In this document: positions 40,408 to 49,623 of the stretch, in pieces
Layout: the number at the start of each line of letters is the position of its first letter
Position numbering within the stretch: the stretch's first letter is position 1
Assembly: GCF_900141805.1 (NCBI RefSeq)
Contig: NZ_FQYN01000005.1
Coordinates: 248,001 to 312,000, forward strand
Direction of reading: 5' to 3'
DNA: 64,000 nt
Source: Hymenobacter daecheongensis DSM 21074
GTDB lineage: Bacteria > Bacteroidota > Bacteroidia > Cytophagales > Hymenobacteraceae
The notes under the pieces: generated by a model
The model's database searches: none
What the model saw: the letters and a program-made list of their open reading frames with translations, nothing else
Told to the model about the DNA's origin: nothing
Translations under genes and position numbers: made by a program

Positions 40408-42399
40408 ATGCCGAATTCCTTTTTGCCTACTGCCCCGCGCCGGCTGCTGAGCCTGGCGCTGCCGTTTGTGCTGCTGCTGGGGCTGCGGCCCATTTCCTGC
40501 GGCGGCCAGGAGGCCGATTCTGCCGAAAAGCGCAACCCCAAACCCGCTGCCGGACCGGCAGCGCGGCCCGCGGTGGCCAACGGCTATTTTCTGCTGCCCA
40601 TCAAGCCCGGCCAGCCCAACTTTCTGGCCGCCAGCATGGGCGAGCTGCGCCCCAATCACTTCCACGGCGGCCTCGATATCAAGACCGACGGGCGGGTGGA
40701 CTTGCCGGTGTATGCGGCGGCCGAGGGCTACATCTCGCGCCTGAAGCAGAGCAGCTTCGGCTACGGCAACGTGCTCTACATCACCCACCCCAACGGCCTG
40801 ACGACGGTATATGGCCACCTCAACCGCTTTCTGGGGCCCGTGGCTGGGGCCCTGCGCCAGAAGCAGTATGAGAAGCAGACCTACGAGCAGGAAATGTTCT
40901 TTGCCAAAGACCAGTTTCCGGTGAAGCGCGGCGAGGTGGTGGCCCTGTCGGGCAACACGGGCGGCTCGGCGGGGCCGCACCTGCACTGGGAAGTGCGCGA
41001 CGCGCAGGACAACCAGCTGAACCCGCTGCAGTGGGGCGGCTTCGCCGAAATTCAGGACCACATTGCGCCCATGCTCCAGGCCTTTGCCGTGGAGCCGCTC
41101 AGCATTGATGCCCGCGTGCAGGGCCGCTTCGACAAGGCGGTGTTCGTGCCCAAAACCATTCCGACCACCGTCTGGCCCGATACCATCACCGCCTTTGGCA
41201 CCGTGGGCGTGCTGCTTCAGGCCTTCGACCGGTTTGATAATGCCTGGAATAAAAATGGCCTCCAGCGGGTGGAAGTGCGCGTGAACGGCCAGCCGCTCTA
41301 CGCCCACACCGTCGATAACGTGCCGTTTCCGGAGGGCACCCGCGCCGTGAACCAGCACGTGGACTACGAGTGGATGATGACCCAGGGCCGCACGCTGCAA
41401 AAGCTGTTTGTGGACGATGGCAACCCCCTGAGCATGTACACCACCGGCCCCACCAAGGGCCGCCTGCGGGTGGAAGACGGCAAAACCTACACCGTGGGAG
41501 TGAAAATGAGCGACTCTTACGGCAACGTGACCCCGCTCACCTTCGTGCTGCGCGGCCGGCAGCCTAGCTACACCAAAACCCGCAGCGCGGCCGTGCGGCA
41601 GCCGGCGCTGCGCTGGGAAATTACCCGCAACATTCTCAAGGTAATTGCCGCCGACCCCGACACGGCCCGGCAAAGCGCCAACGCGGTGCTGCTGCGCGGC
41701 AGCCGCCGCCTGGAGCTGAAACCCAGCTACACCACCCAGAGCCAGAACGTGTACCTCTACGACCTGCGCGCCGGCCTGCCCGATTCCATCCGCTTCGGCC
41801 CCATCACCAAGCGCTTCGACCGCCAGGCCCTGATTCCCTCGGGCACGGAGCAGGGCTACGCTGATAACTTCCTGAACCTGAGCTTCGGCCCCCAGACGCT
41901 GTTTGACACCCTGTATCTGCAAACCAGCTACAAAGACGGCATCTGGACGGTGCAGAGCCCACGCCAGTCGCTGTATCTGCCGTTGCGCCTCACCCTGAAA
42001 CCTACCACCGAGGTGGCCGACAAGACGCGGTCGGCGGTGTACCTGGTAAATGCGCGGGGCGGCCGCAGCTACGTAGGCGGCAAGTGGGACGGCAACCAGG
42101 TTTCCTTCGCCACCAAGGTATTCGGGCGCTTCGGCATCTTCACGGATACCATTCCGCCCACGGTCCGGCTGGTGAGCCGCGCGGGCGGCCTCGTGTTCAA
42201 GGTGGGCGACGACCTCTCGGGGCTGGCCAGCTACCAGCTGCTGGTAGGTGGGCGGTTTCGCCTGCTGCGCTACGAGCACAAAAACGCCACTCTCTTCACC
42301 GAGCGGCCCGATACGGTGGGCCCGCCCCTGCGCGGCCCCGCCACGCTGCGCATCACCGATCAGGCCGGCAACGAGCGGGTAGTGAATCTGAATTTGTAG
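40408..42399 (+). CDS. M23-family metallopeptidase
   Basis: About 663 residues. After a signal peptide with a Cys near residue 31 (possibly lipidated), the LytM/M23 domain occupies roughly 70-220, with zinc ligands in NHFHGGLDIKTDGR and the catalytic GPHLHWEVRDA. A long C-terminal beta-rich region of about 430 residues follows, perhaps a substrate- or wall-binding part. These enzymes cut peptidoglycan cross-links or act as divisome activators. Start at 40408 chosen for the signal peptide. Confidence 0.88.
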   Translation: MPNSFLPTAPRRLLSLALPFVLLLGLRPISCGGQEADSAEKRNPKPAAGPAARPAVANGYFLLPIKPGQPNFLAASMGELRPNHFHGGLDIKTDGRVDLPVYAAAEGYISRLKQSSFGYGNVLYITHPNGLTTVYGHLNRFLGPVAGALRQKQYEKQTYEQEMFFAKDQFPVKRGEVVALSGNTGGSAGPHLHWEVRDAQDNQLNPLQWGGFAEIQDHIAPMLQAFAVEPLSIDARVQGRFDKAVFVPKTIPTTVWPDTITAFGTVGVLLQAFDRFDNAWNKNGLQRVEVRVNGQPLYAHTVDNVPFPEGTRAVNQHVDYEWMMTQGRTLQKLFVDDGNPLSMYTTGPTKGRLRVEDGKTYTVGVKMSDSYGNVTPLTFVLRGRQPSYTKTRSAAVRQPALRWEITRNILKVIAADPDTARQSANAVLLRGSRRLELKPSYTTQSQNVYLYDLRAGLPDSIRFGPITKRFDRQALIPSGTEQGYADNFLNLSFGPQTLFDTLYLQTSYKDGIWTVQSPRQSLYLPLRLTLKPTTEVADKTRSAVYLVNARGGRSYVGGKWDGNQVSFATKVFGRFGIFTDTIPPTVRLVSRAGGLVFKVGDDLSGLASYQLLVGGRFRLLRYEHKNATLFTERPDTVGPPLRGPATLRITDQAGNERVVNLNL

Positions 42400-42417
42400 A
42401 GAAGTATCGGACCAGGG

Positions 42418-43086
42418 CTATGTTTCTACCATGCCGTGCTTGGTCGCAAACAGGACCAGCCCGGCAACATTGGTGGCGCCGGTTTTCTCGAGCAGCTTTT
42501 GCCAGTGCCCTTCCACCGTGCGAGGGCTGATGGATAGCTGATCAGCAATCTTAGCGGCCGTATAGCCTTCGCAGATATAGCGCAGCACTTCCCGTTCCCG
42601 GGAAGTAAGCCGTATTAGGTTAAATAATTCTGTGGCCGGCTGCCGGGTGGGCCGCTGCACGTTACGCATCAGTGCCCGCGAAATATGCGGGGTAAAATGG
42701 TGGCCCGTTGCGAGAACATCTTCAATGGCTAGGATTAGCTCTTCCTGAGTGGCGTCTTTGGGCAGGTAGCTGCGTGCCCCCAACTTTATCATCTGGGTGA
42801 CGAATTTATCGGCTGAGAACATTGACAGCACGATGATCTTCAGTTGGGGGAACTCCGCCAGCAGTACCTGAGCGACTTCCATTCCATCGGTATTGGGCAT
42901 CTGCAAGTCGAGCAACAGAATATCCGGTATCCGCTGTCGGCAGCTGACCAGTAGCTCCGATAGCTCAGCTGCTTCGGTTACGGCCTCCACGTATGGCAGA
43001 GTCTGCAAAATATAGCGCAGGCCTTGCCGGAACAGCGGGTGGTCGTCGAGTAGAGCAATCTGCACCGGGGCTATAGGAACTGGCAT
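42418..43086 (-). CDS. NarL/LuxR-type response regulator
   Basis: A 222-residue regulator. The receiver domain has DDHPLFRQGL at the start and the phospho-acceptor Asp in LLLDLQMPNTDG. The C-terminal LuxR-type HTH is LTSREREVLRYICEGYTAAK, continuing IADQLSISPRTVEGHWQKLLE. It follows the histidine kinase by 4 nt and is the last gene of a seven-gene same-strand run that it may regulate. Confidence 0.95.
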   Translation of the reverse strand: MPVPIAPVQIALLDDHPLFRQGLRYILQTLPYVEAVTEAAELSELLVSCRQRIPDILLLDLQMPNTDGMEVAQVLLAEFPQLKIIVLSMFSADKFVTQMIKLGARSYLPKDATQEELILAIEDVLATGHHFTPHISRALMRNVQRPTRQPATELFNLIRLTSREREVLRYICEGYTAAKIADQLSISPRTVEGHWQKLLEKTGATNVAGLVLFATKHGMVET

Positions 43087-43090
43087 AAGC

Positions 43091-43924
43091 CTAAGGTAAA
43101 GTCGTAGAGTTTAGCTCGATAGTAATGCGCGTGCCCTGTCCGGCATCAGTGTCGAGGTGTAGTTGGGCCTGCAGCATCTGTACCCGCACGTTAATATTAC
43201 GCAGGCCGTTGCCGCTGGCGGCCGACGAGCCGGTGGGCGGCAACTGGGAGGAAAAGCCGCACCCATTGTCCTCGACCACCAACTTCAACAGGGAGCCCTG
43301 TTGTTGCAGGCGTACGGCCAGCCGAGTAGCGCCGCGCGCGTGCTTTATGGCATTAGATACCAGTTCCTGACAGATACGGTACAATGCCAACTCCTGATCC
43401 AAGTCCAGCGGCTGAAAGTAATCCAGCGTTAACTCAATAGGCAGCTTGCCGGTTTCGTTGCAGGTATCCGTTAGGTGCTGAATGGCTTCCGCCAGGCCGA
43501 AGCGGGCAAGCACGGCCGGATACAGGTTGTGCGAAATGCCGCGTACCTCCTGTACCGCAGTACTTATCAGTTCTTTTACCAGCCCGAGCAAATGAGCAAA
43601 CTCTTCCTGGGCCACCTGCTGATCCAAGCGGTAGAGCAACAACTTGGCCGTAGCCAGAATGGAGCCGATACCATCGTGCAGATCCTGTCCGATGTGTTCC
43701 CGCTCTCCCTCTTGAGCGGCAATCACGGCAAGCAGGAGCTGCTGCTGCACACGCAGAAGATCCTGCTGATGAGCCGTCTGGATGGTACGCAAACGCAACT
43801 GGTGCAGCAGCAGCCGCTTCTGGTAGAGCACCAGAAAAGCCAACAAGATTCCTCCGGCCAGCAGCATGAATCCAATACCGCCGTAGAGCAGTTGGCCAAA
43901 TGTTAGCTCTTCGGGGAAACCCAT
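43091..43924 (-). CDS. Sensor histidine kinase (HisKA_3 type)
   Basis: About 277 residues. One N-terminal TM helix (LLYGGIGFMLLAGGILLAFLVLY), a coiled stretch, the HisKA_3 phosphoacceptor (REHIGQDLHDGIGSILATAK) and an HATPase domain with N-box LVSNAIKHA and G1/G2 boxes (DNGCGF, GNGLRNINVR). There is no separate sensory domain, so it probably takes input from the upstream 7-TM protein. The ATG at 43924 overlaps that gene by 22 nt; a TTG at 43936 is possible. Confidence 0.93.
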   Translation of the reverse strand: MGFPEELTFGQLLYGGIGFMLLAGGILLAFLVLYQKRLLLHQLRLRTIQTAHQQDLLRVQQQLLLAVIAAQEGEREHIGQDLHDGIGSILATAKLLLYRLDQQVAQEEFAHLLGLVKELISTAVQEVRGISHNLYPAVLARFGLAEAIQHLTDTCNETGKLPIELTLDYFQPLDLDQELALYRICQELVSNAIKHARGATRLAVRLQQQGSLLKLVVEDNGCGFSSQLPPTGSSAASGNGLRNINVRVQMLQAQLHLDTDAGQGTRITIELNSTTLP

Positions 43925-44568
43925 AGTGCCCGGCAATAGCAGAGGTACAGAACAATGAATAACAGGGAGTGAACGGCCCAGATATTCATGTTTAGCTGCC
44001 GGGAGTAACGCAGCAGATAATTGCTAAAAAGCGCAATTTGGAGGTAGCCCAAAAAATAGATGCATAGCCCAGCGGATACCCAGAACATGGGCTCTTGCCA
44101 CAGACGCTTCACCTGCAGCTCATTCAGGAGCTGGCGAAAGTAAAACCCGACCATTGCCAGGATGAGCACGCTCTGCAGCACCTGCTGACCCGGCCGGAAC
44201 CGAGTTAGCATCGTTGCCGCCAGAAGATCTACTACTGCGTAGCTAGCAAACCCGGCCGTCAGCCACAGCATGAGGCGGGTGAAGAATACTGAGTGCAGGG
44301 TACGGTGGTACACGGCAGCCAGTATCCCCAACTCGCCAAGTGTATAAATAGGCATCAGAAACAAGTTGTTGCGATGCAGCACCAGTAGCAGCAGGCCTAG
44401 CAAGCCCATAGGCAGCAGGAAAAAGCCCACCCCTGCCGCCAGATACCGTAAGTTGGGCGGCAGATGGCGGAAGCGCACCAGCCCGATCAGGCTGGCGGCT
44501 AGCACTGGAAGCAGCGTCAGCCGCATCAATATCTGCTGCAAGGGCAGATGAGTGCTGGTAGTATCCAT
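43903..44568 (-). CDS. Seven-TM membrane protein coupled to the histidine kinase
   Basis: A 221-residue integral membrane protein with about seven hydrophobic helices (for example YLAAGVGFFLLPMGLLGLLLLVL and AVHSLLFIVLYLCYCRALW). It has no enzymatic motif. In Cytophagales similar proteins sit directly before HisKA_3 kinases and probably act as their sensory input. Its 3' end overlaps the kinase gene. Confidence 0.75.
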   Translation of the reverse strand: MDTTSTHLPLQQILMRLTLLPVLAASLIGLVRFRHLPPNLRYLAAGVGFFLLPMGLLGLLLLVLHRNNLFLMPIYTLGELGILAAVYHRTLHSVFFTRLMLWLTAGFASYAVVDLLAATMLTRFRPGQQVLQSVLILAMVGFYFRQLLNELQVKRLWQEPMFWVSAGLCIYFLGYLQIALFSNYLLRYSRQLNMNIWAVHSLLFIVLYLCYCRALWVSPKS

Positions 44569-44617
44569 AAAACGAGAGGATAGAATCTATGAATCCGGGG
44601 TAGGCACACGGCCAGGG

Positions 44618-45382
44618 CTAAAAGCCGGGAGGGCAAGGGGTCGACATGTCGTAGAAGGGTTCTGCGCTTTGCTGAGCCGCTGGGCTCTGCGAGTCGGCGG
44701 TGCCATCGCTGGCTTCCTGTACCTGTAGCAGGGGCTGATACAGGCGCAGTACCAAGCCAAACGTGTAGGTTGCCTGCGTGCTCAGGGAAGCGGAATAATA
44801 TTCGTGGAGGCCCAAGTCTACCCACAGTTCCCGCGCCCCGTAGGGCTGCGACTCGAACAAAGATTTCATAAAGTCGCCGACCGAGAAGGTATAGCCCTGC
44901 AGAGGGCCGTAGCTATTGACAAACATATCCGGCTTGAGTTCGGGCGCATCCCGCCAGTTCGCTAGCCATTTTTTTACCATGTAATGCGGTACCTGCTCTG
45001 CACCGGCACCTGGGTCAGTCAGGGCGTGTAGCGGAGGGGTTGGCGCGGTGGCCGCTATCTGGGGAGCCGACAGGTAGTAAGCCGAAATGCGCAGGCCACG
45101 AGCATCTGCCGCATAAAGGGCCAAGGCAAAGCGGGGGCTTTCTTCGTCCTCGCTCATTACCAGAAAGCGTGCTTCAATGTGGTGGATTCCGACCGTTGAT
45201 ACCAGCCACGCAATGTGCTGCATAGGAAAGCGCACGTACTGCATGCGGGCATCTTCGGCCGTATGGAAGCAACGTTGCAGGTGGTGGTGGTGCCGGCTAG
45301 TAATTATCTGCTGCCATTTGGCGGCGTGGCGGTCAAAATCAACCTGCGAAATAATTTCGGGCGAAACGAAAGAATCAATCAT
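44618..45382 (-). CDS. Unknown 254-residue protein
   Basis: I took the ATG at 45382 (MIDSFVSPEIISQVDFDRHA). A soluble-looking protein with no signal peptide; segments include HHHHLQRCFHTAEDARMQYV, HYMVKKWLANWRDAPELKPDM and YGARELWVDLGLHEYYSAS. The C-terminal 35 residues are low-complexity and Gln/Ser-rich. No family is recognised. It lies 50 nt before the 7-TM gene. The 260-nt gap 45383-45642 upstream holds no convincing gene. Confidence 0.6.
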   Translation of the reverse strand: MIDSFVSPEIISQVDFDRHAAKWQQIITSRHHHHLQRCFHTAEDARMQYVRFPMQHIAWLVSTVGIHHIEARFLVMSEDEESPRFALALYAADARGLRISAYYLSAPQIAATAPTPPLHALTDPGAGAEQVPHYMVKKWLANWRDAPELKPDMFVNSYGPLQGYTFSVGDFMKSLFESQPYGARELWVDLGLHEYYSASLSTQATYTFGLVLRLYQPLLQVQEASDGTADSQSPAAQQSAEPFYDMSTPCPPGF

Positions 45383-45642
45383 CAGACAAGAAAAAAACAG
45401 TTGAAACAAAACTTGACAGGAGAGGAAAGGCAGCCTGGGAATTTCCGGGTTCCCGTGCTGTATGCAGAACCAGACGAACAAGTTCGACCAGCTTTAGAAA
45501 TGCAGAAGTTGACGCAGAGGTGACCAACAACCTGCGATAAGCGGGCAAGTATATCGATTCTGCTCAGCAACTGCGGCTGGGCTGGCACGGTAGCCTCCGG
45601 GCAGCACCATGCCGAACCTTTTAGCCAACAGCAGCGACGCTA

Positions 45643-47001
45643 CTACGCTTGCGCTACGGACACCGACGCGCCGGGCAGCGCCCCCCCGGCACCCGTGACC
45701 TGCGGATTGAAGACGGCATCTGAAGAAGACCCAGACGAAGGATTCTGCGGAAAGGCAGGTAGCGACGGCGAAGCTGACGGCGGGATAGTATTCGGCGCGG
45801 CAGCAGCATCGGGCTGACGGTTTTCCTGCCACTTCAGGCCCAGGTACGTAGCGCTGCTCACGGCTAGCAGCAGCATCTGGTTGGTGGTCCAGTCGGGCAT
45901 CGCCACGGTTTTGTAGACCGAGCGCACGAAAAAGTAGCCCATCATCAGAGAAATTACCACTTTCTGGAGCCGGTGCATACTCACGCCATGCCCGTCGGAT
46001 AGAATATCGGTCAGCCAGCCCCGACTTGGGTATACAGGGAGCGGCTGCGCTCCCGCGGCGGGCGTAAGCAGGCCGTTCAGGGCGGTGGTGCCGGCGCTGA
46101 TTCCCAGCAGGCCCAGCGAGGTTACTGACAGGTCAGGCATTTCGCCGGTGACGCAATAGATAATCAGATAGCAGCTCAAGATGATAAACGTCCACCAGGC
46201 TAGCTGCATTTTGGCCAGGCTGTAGGCAGGATTCGCCACGGTTACTATGGCTCCGTCGGGGCCGGTAGCTTGGCCGTCCGTTTCGCGCAGCAGCCAGGAG
46301 CGGGATGCCAGCAGCAGTATACTCAGCCCCAGCACGGCCGTACCCAGCAATGAGCCCCATAAGGCACTGGGCTGAATCAACTCGAACCGGACAATGCCCG
46401 TAGGACCGGGATAAAGTTCGGTGATGACCTGGTCGTCGTAGCCCAGGCCAATGTGACCGGGGTGCGAAAAAGCCCAGGGTGAGCTGTAGACCACGTTCCA
46501 GTAGCGGGCATTGTCGATGGTCCGGCTCAGCTTGAATACCACCTTGTCGTCGCGGCGGCCGGCGGCCTGGCCGGCCGCCGGGGCCTCATCGGCGTATACG
46601 GCCAGCGGCGGCATGCCAATCAGCGGGGCATCGTCGATATAGAGCACCAAGTTGCGGGCCTGGGTGTGCGCCTGCTGCGCCGGGACACCGCGCTGCACCA
46701 ACAGTCCTTCCTGGTAGCGCAGCCACGGACTCAGGCCACCAACTTCGAGAGTGATGATACTACCCAGCTGAAATACCGAGTCATTCTGCCGGGCATCAGC
46801 CGTCAGGTGAATGTGGTGGATAACCGGCTTGGCCACCTCCCCGGCGGGGCTGCCCGGTACCGGGGGTGGCGGCGCGTCCGCTGGGGCGGACGAAGCGGAC
46901 GGAGCTACCTGACTGGCCTGGCTGGCCGGAGCCGAAGAGCTGAGCTGTGCGGCTACGGGCAAAACCAGCAAGACCACCCGTAGGAAAAGTAAACTGAACA
47001 T
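45643..47001 (-). CDS. Unknown multi-pass membrane protein with long periplasmic domain
   Basis: A 452-residue protein. A signal peptide (to about 18) leads to an Ala/Ser/Pro-rich linker, a periplasmic beta-rich domain (about 60-220), a TM helix (GSLLGTAVLGLSILLLASRSW), then YSLAKMQLAWWTFIILSCYL, with two or three more TM helices (LSVTSLGLLGISAGTTALNGLL; the last near 370-400) and a disordered Pro/Ser-rich tail. The Q-[AM]-x-W-W-x-F and LLGISAGT text recurs in unassigned Bacteroidota membrane proteins. It lies 35 nt after the GH108 gene, so it may anchor or export a partner. Confidence 0.65.
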   Translation of the reverse strand: MFSLLFLRVVLLVLPVAAQLSSSAPASQASQVAPSASSAPADAPPPPVPGSPAGEVAKPVIHHIHLTADARQNDSVFQLGSIITLEVGGLSPWLRYQEGLLVQRGVPAQQAHTQARNLVLYIDDAPLIGMPPLAVYADEAPAAGQAAGRRDDKVVFKLSRTIDNARYWNVVYSSPWAFSHPGHIGLGYDDQVITELYPGPTGIVRFELIQPSALWGSLLGTAVLGLSILLLASRSWLLRETDGQATGPDGAIVTVANPAYSLAKMQLAWWTFIILSCYLIIYCVTGEMPDLSVTSLGLLGISAGTTALNGLLTPAAGAQPLPVYPSRGWLTDILSDGHGVSMHRLQKVVISLMMGYFFVRSVYKTVAMPDWTTNQMLLLAVSSATYLGLKWQENRQPDAAAAPNTIPPSASPSLPAFPQNPSSGSSSDAVFNPQVTGAGGALPGASVSVAQA

Positions 47002-47035
47002 AAACCGGATGATTAAAGCTGCTGGAGTGGCAAAA

Positions 47036-47701
47036 CTACGCGGTGAAAGGGACCTGCGTGCGGCTTAGCCAGCTGTCCAGGTCATGGTTCAGATTGGGGT
47101 TGCGGGGCAAGCCTAGGTCGACGGCAAAGAACTGGTACCATGCCGCTAGTTCGGGTCCGGGCGCGGGGGCAAGGCTGGCCGCCAGGTAGTGGTAAAACGC
47201 TTGGCGCATTGCTACAAAGTGACCGTAGAAAGTTCTGGCATCCACGGCATTCAGCGCCGCGACGGTTTGCGGAATCTGTTGACCATTTGTGGGCAGCGAG
47301 CAGCCAAACTCGGTATTGAGTAGCTGCTGTACCATGCGGGCAGCCCGCCCAACTCCCGCGTTGACGCCGTGGTCGGCTATCTGGTCGGCTACCGACTGAG
47401 AAGTCAGCTGATCGAGGCCGAGCGTATCCCAGTACTGGGGCTTGTAAAAGGCTAGCACCCGGTCGCCAATGGCGGGGTCCGCTTCGAGCGTGTGGCTCAG
47501 CGGCAGCCAGTCGGTGGCGGGCACCAAGCCTCTCCCGTACAGCCGCGCTTTGGTGGCATCTACCAGAGCCCAGCCATTCCACTGCGGGTTCTTCTTGCGG
47601 GCAATGCCGCGGTAGGTTTCGCCGCCCGAGTCGTCGGGCCGGTTGCAGTAGCCTCCTTCATTGGCGCGCAGAATTTGGAAGTAAGCAGTAAAGTCAGCCA
47701 T
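47036..47701 (-). CDS. GH108 (ZliS-type) lysozyme-like protein
   Basis: A 221-residue protein with the GH108 signature NEGGYCNRPDDSGGETYRGIAR (catalytic Glu near residue 13) and the C-terminal peptidoglycan-binding-3 region (QSVADQIADHGVNAGVGRAARMVQQLLN). GH108 enzymes cut the glycan of peptidoglycan and are found in phages and secretion-activator proteins. It has no signal peptide, so export would need another route. It is encoded between the 471-aa unknown and the 452-aa membrane protein. Confidence 0.85.
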   Translation of the reverse strand: MADFTAYFQILRANEGGYCNRPDDSGGETYRGIARKKNPQWNGWALVDATKARLYGRGLVPATDWLPLSHTLEADPAIGDRVLAFYKPQYWDTLGLDQLTSQSVADQIADHGVNAGVGRAARMVQQLLNTEFGCSLPTNGQQIPQTVAALNAVDARTFYGHFVAMRQAFYHYLAASLAPAPGPELAAWYQFFAVDLGLPRNPNLNHDLDSWLSRTQVPFTA

Positions 47702-47849
47702 GATGGATGGGGAAATAAGCGTGAGGAAATAAGGAGGAACCCCGAGTGCCCACTTCAAGGAAAAAGCAGCTGGCGGCCCACCAGATACGAAGGGCCACCA
47801 GTTACTTCACTTCTCTACCGGCAGAGTGGTTGCTTTCGGAGGCAATGCC

Positions 47850-49265
47850 TTACGAAGCCGGTGGATAGGAAACCACCCCACCCATTACGTAGGCCACTTG
47901 GCCAGCTGGGTCGCTGCCGTCAGGAGTAGGCCCGAAGGTCACGGTCACGGAGCCTTGGCTCGAAGTGTCATCAATCGAATGCGTCTGATAAGAGCCCGAT
48001 CCGCCGACATGAAACAGCCCCATAATATCCACTTCGGTATTCGCGTTTGCCGTCAGATCTTTGCTTAGCTGGCTGGAATTGCTGCCGCTGAGAGTTAGCG
48101 TGATGGTGGGCTGTTGGCTAAGTACAAACGTGCGCATATGGGCAAAGGCCTTACCCGTGCCGAAGTATTCCGCTACGGGGTACTGAGTCGTCGAAATCAG
48201 CGCATAGCCCGTTTTATCCTGACCACTATTATTCATCAGCCCCTCCACAATGTCATGATCGTACCAGCCGGTTTTGTTATCGGCCGATAGCGCCACTGGG
48301 GACACCGAGAAAGTCGTCACCCCGGGATAATTGATGTCGATAGTCATAGCGGCATCCGACGAGCTGAATTGCGAGGAATTATACTGGGCATCGCCCGAAC
48401 CGCCGAAGTCGAAGATATCAGCGATGCCCATCCCAAATGACCCATAGCCCGACATGCTGACTTGCGAGGAACTGGAGGAGAAATCACTGATTGCCAGATG
48501 CACATCCACCGCATTCGTAGCAGTTTCCAGCGAACCACTCAGAGCTTGAGCGTCGGGCAGGCTGTAAGCAGGATACCAGGTAGTAGCCCCAGTTTGAAGG
48601 CCACCATTGGCGGCAGATGGGTTAGTCACGTTGGCTGCCGCCGCCGCCAGGCGTGTCATAGCATCGTTGAGTTCCTTGTTGAGCCGGATGCTGTTCACGG
48701 CTTTGCTCTCATAGGTTCCCAGAGCATTTTGCAGCTCCGAGTACATGGGCGGCAGATTATCCGTGTTTCCGGCATAATTGGTTTGCAGCCAAGCGTACAC
48801 GTAGCCGACCTTGTTAGTAGTGCCAGCCGGAAAGTCTTCAACTTCGCTGGTAAAGGCACTCAGGATGGCTGGAATAACCTCTTGGGCGTCACCCTCTTCC
48901 TGGGCAATGAGTTCAGCGTCGGCCTTAGAGAACTGAAACTTAGCGCCGTTTATCAGCTCGGCGTACATGCCGGAGAAAGTGGCCGTGGGGTCGAGTCTCA
49001 GCGGCTGGCCCTCGTCGACCAGCTTGTCGATGTCGAGCAGGGTGCGGGGGTTGTAGTAGCCATCATTGCCAACCATCAGCACTTTGTGGAAGCCAGACGG
49101 GTAGTTGAAAGCCTGAAAGGGGCCATCGAGCTTGGTGCTCAAAAATTTACCTACTTGGTCCTGCATGTTTTGAATGAACGTCTGCTGGCCCGGGGTAATG
49201 CCGGGAGTGGCAGCCGGGGCGGCTGGGGAGTCGAGGGCAACGGGGGCAGTGGTTAGGGTATCCAT
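47850..49265 (-). CDS. Unknown 471-residue protein with beta-rich C-terminus
   Basis: No signal peptide. An Ala/Pro-rich N-terminus is followed by a helical half (about 25-220; QTFIQNMQDQVGKFLSTKLD, ATFSGMYAELINGAKFQFSKAD). A Ser/Gly-rich beta half follows (SDFSSSSSQVSMSGYGSFGMG; AMTIDINYPGVTTFSVSPVAL; PTITLTLSGSNSSQL), ending in a strand-rich stretch, VTVTFGPTPDG. The two-part layout, helical then amphipathic beta, recalls secreted pore-forming or surface proteins, but no family is recognised. It is the first gene of the seven-gene run. Confidence 0.6.
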   Translation of the reverse strand: MDTLTTAPVALDSPAAPAATPGITPGQQTFIQNMQDQVGKFLSTKLDGPFQAFNYPSGFHKVLMVGNDGYYNPRTLLDIDKLVDEGQPLRLDPTATFSGMYAELINGAKFQFSKADAELIAQEEGDAQEVIPAILSAFTSEVEDFPAGTTNKVGYVYAWLQTNYAGNTDNLPPMYSELQNALGTYESKAVNSIRLNKELNDAMTRLAAAAANVTNPSAANGGLQTGATTWYPAYSLPDAQALSGSLETATNAVDVHLAISDFSSSSSQVSMSGYGSFGMGIADIFDFGGSGDAQYNSSQFSSSDAAMTIDINYPGVTTFSVSPVALSADNKTGWYDHDIVEGLMNNSGQDKTGYALISTTQYPVAEYFGTGKAFAHMRTFVLSQQPTITLTLSGSNSSQLSKDLTANANTEVDIMGLFHVGGSGSYQTHSIDDTSSQGSVTVTFGPTPDGSDPAGQVAYVMGGVVSYPPAS

Positions 49266-49325
49266 AAGGTGAAAACTGAGAGAAACTACCTACTCTATTC
49301 TTCAGGCTTTTCGGTATCCGCCTTC

Positions 49326-49341
49326 GTCAAACTATTTTGAC
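49326..49341. promoter_or_regulatory. Dyad GTCAAA-CTAT-TTTGAC upstream of the 471-aa gene
   Basis: A perfect 6-bp dyad with partial extension outside, about 61 bp from the start of the seven-gene run. It includes TTTG on both strands, the -33 motif of Bacteroidota promoters. It is the only ordered element seen in the 358-nt gene-free gap 49266-49623. Confidence 0.4.
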
Positions 49342-49623
49342 AAGGGCAAAGCACGACCATTGCGCCAGCTGATTTCAGCGTAGATTCACCTGTTTTAAAA
49401 ACCACGTATTTTTACGGGTGTTGCCTGCTACTCCCTCGTGAGAAACCATAGCGGCGGAAGCAGTACACTACAGGACAACGGTGAGCGTCGAAGCACTGGA
49501 AAAGAATTATTGCTAAACCGCGGCCTTCCCTGCACAGCGTTGCTAACGCCTGTTTGCACTAACACTGCCTCGCTTCCCGCGTAAGCATACGTTTGGGCTC
49601 AAGAATATCACTTTCTAAATCTC

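Noticed and set aside
45383..45642. Possible small gene in the gap of the seven-gene run
   Set aside because: The only frame (68 codons on the minus strand) is Cys/Ser-rich with no coding character and overlaps the leader of the 254-aa gene.
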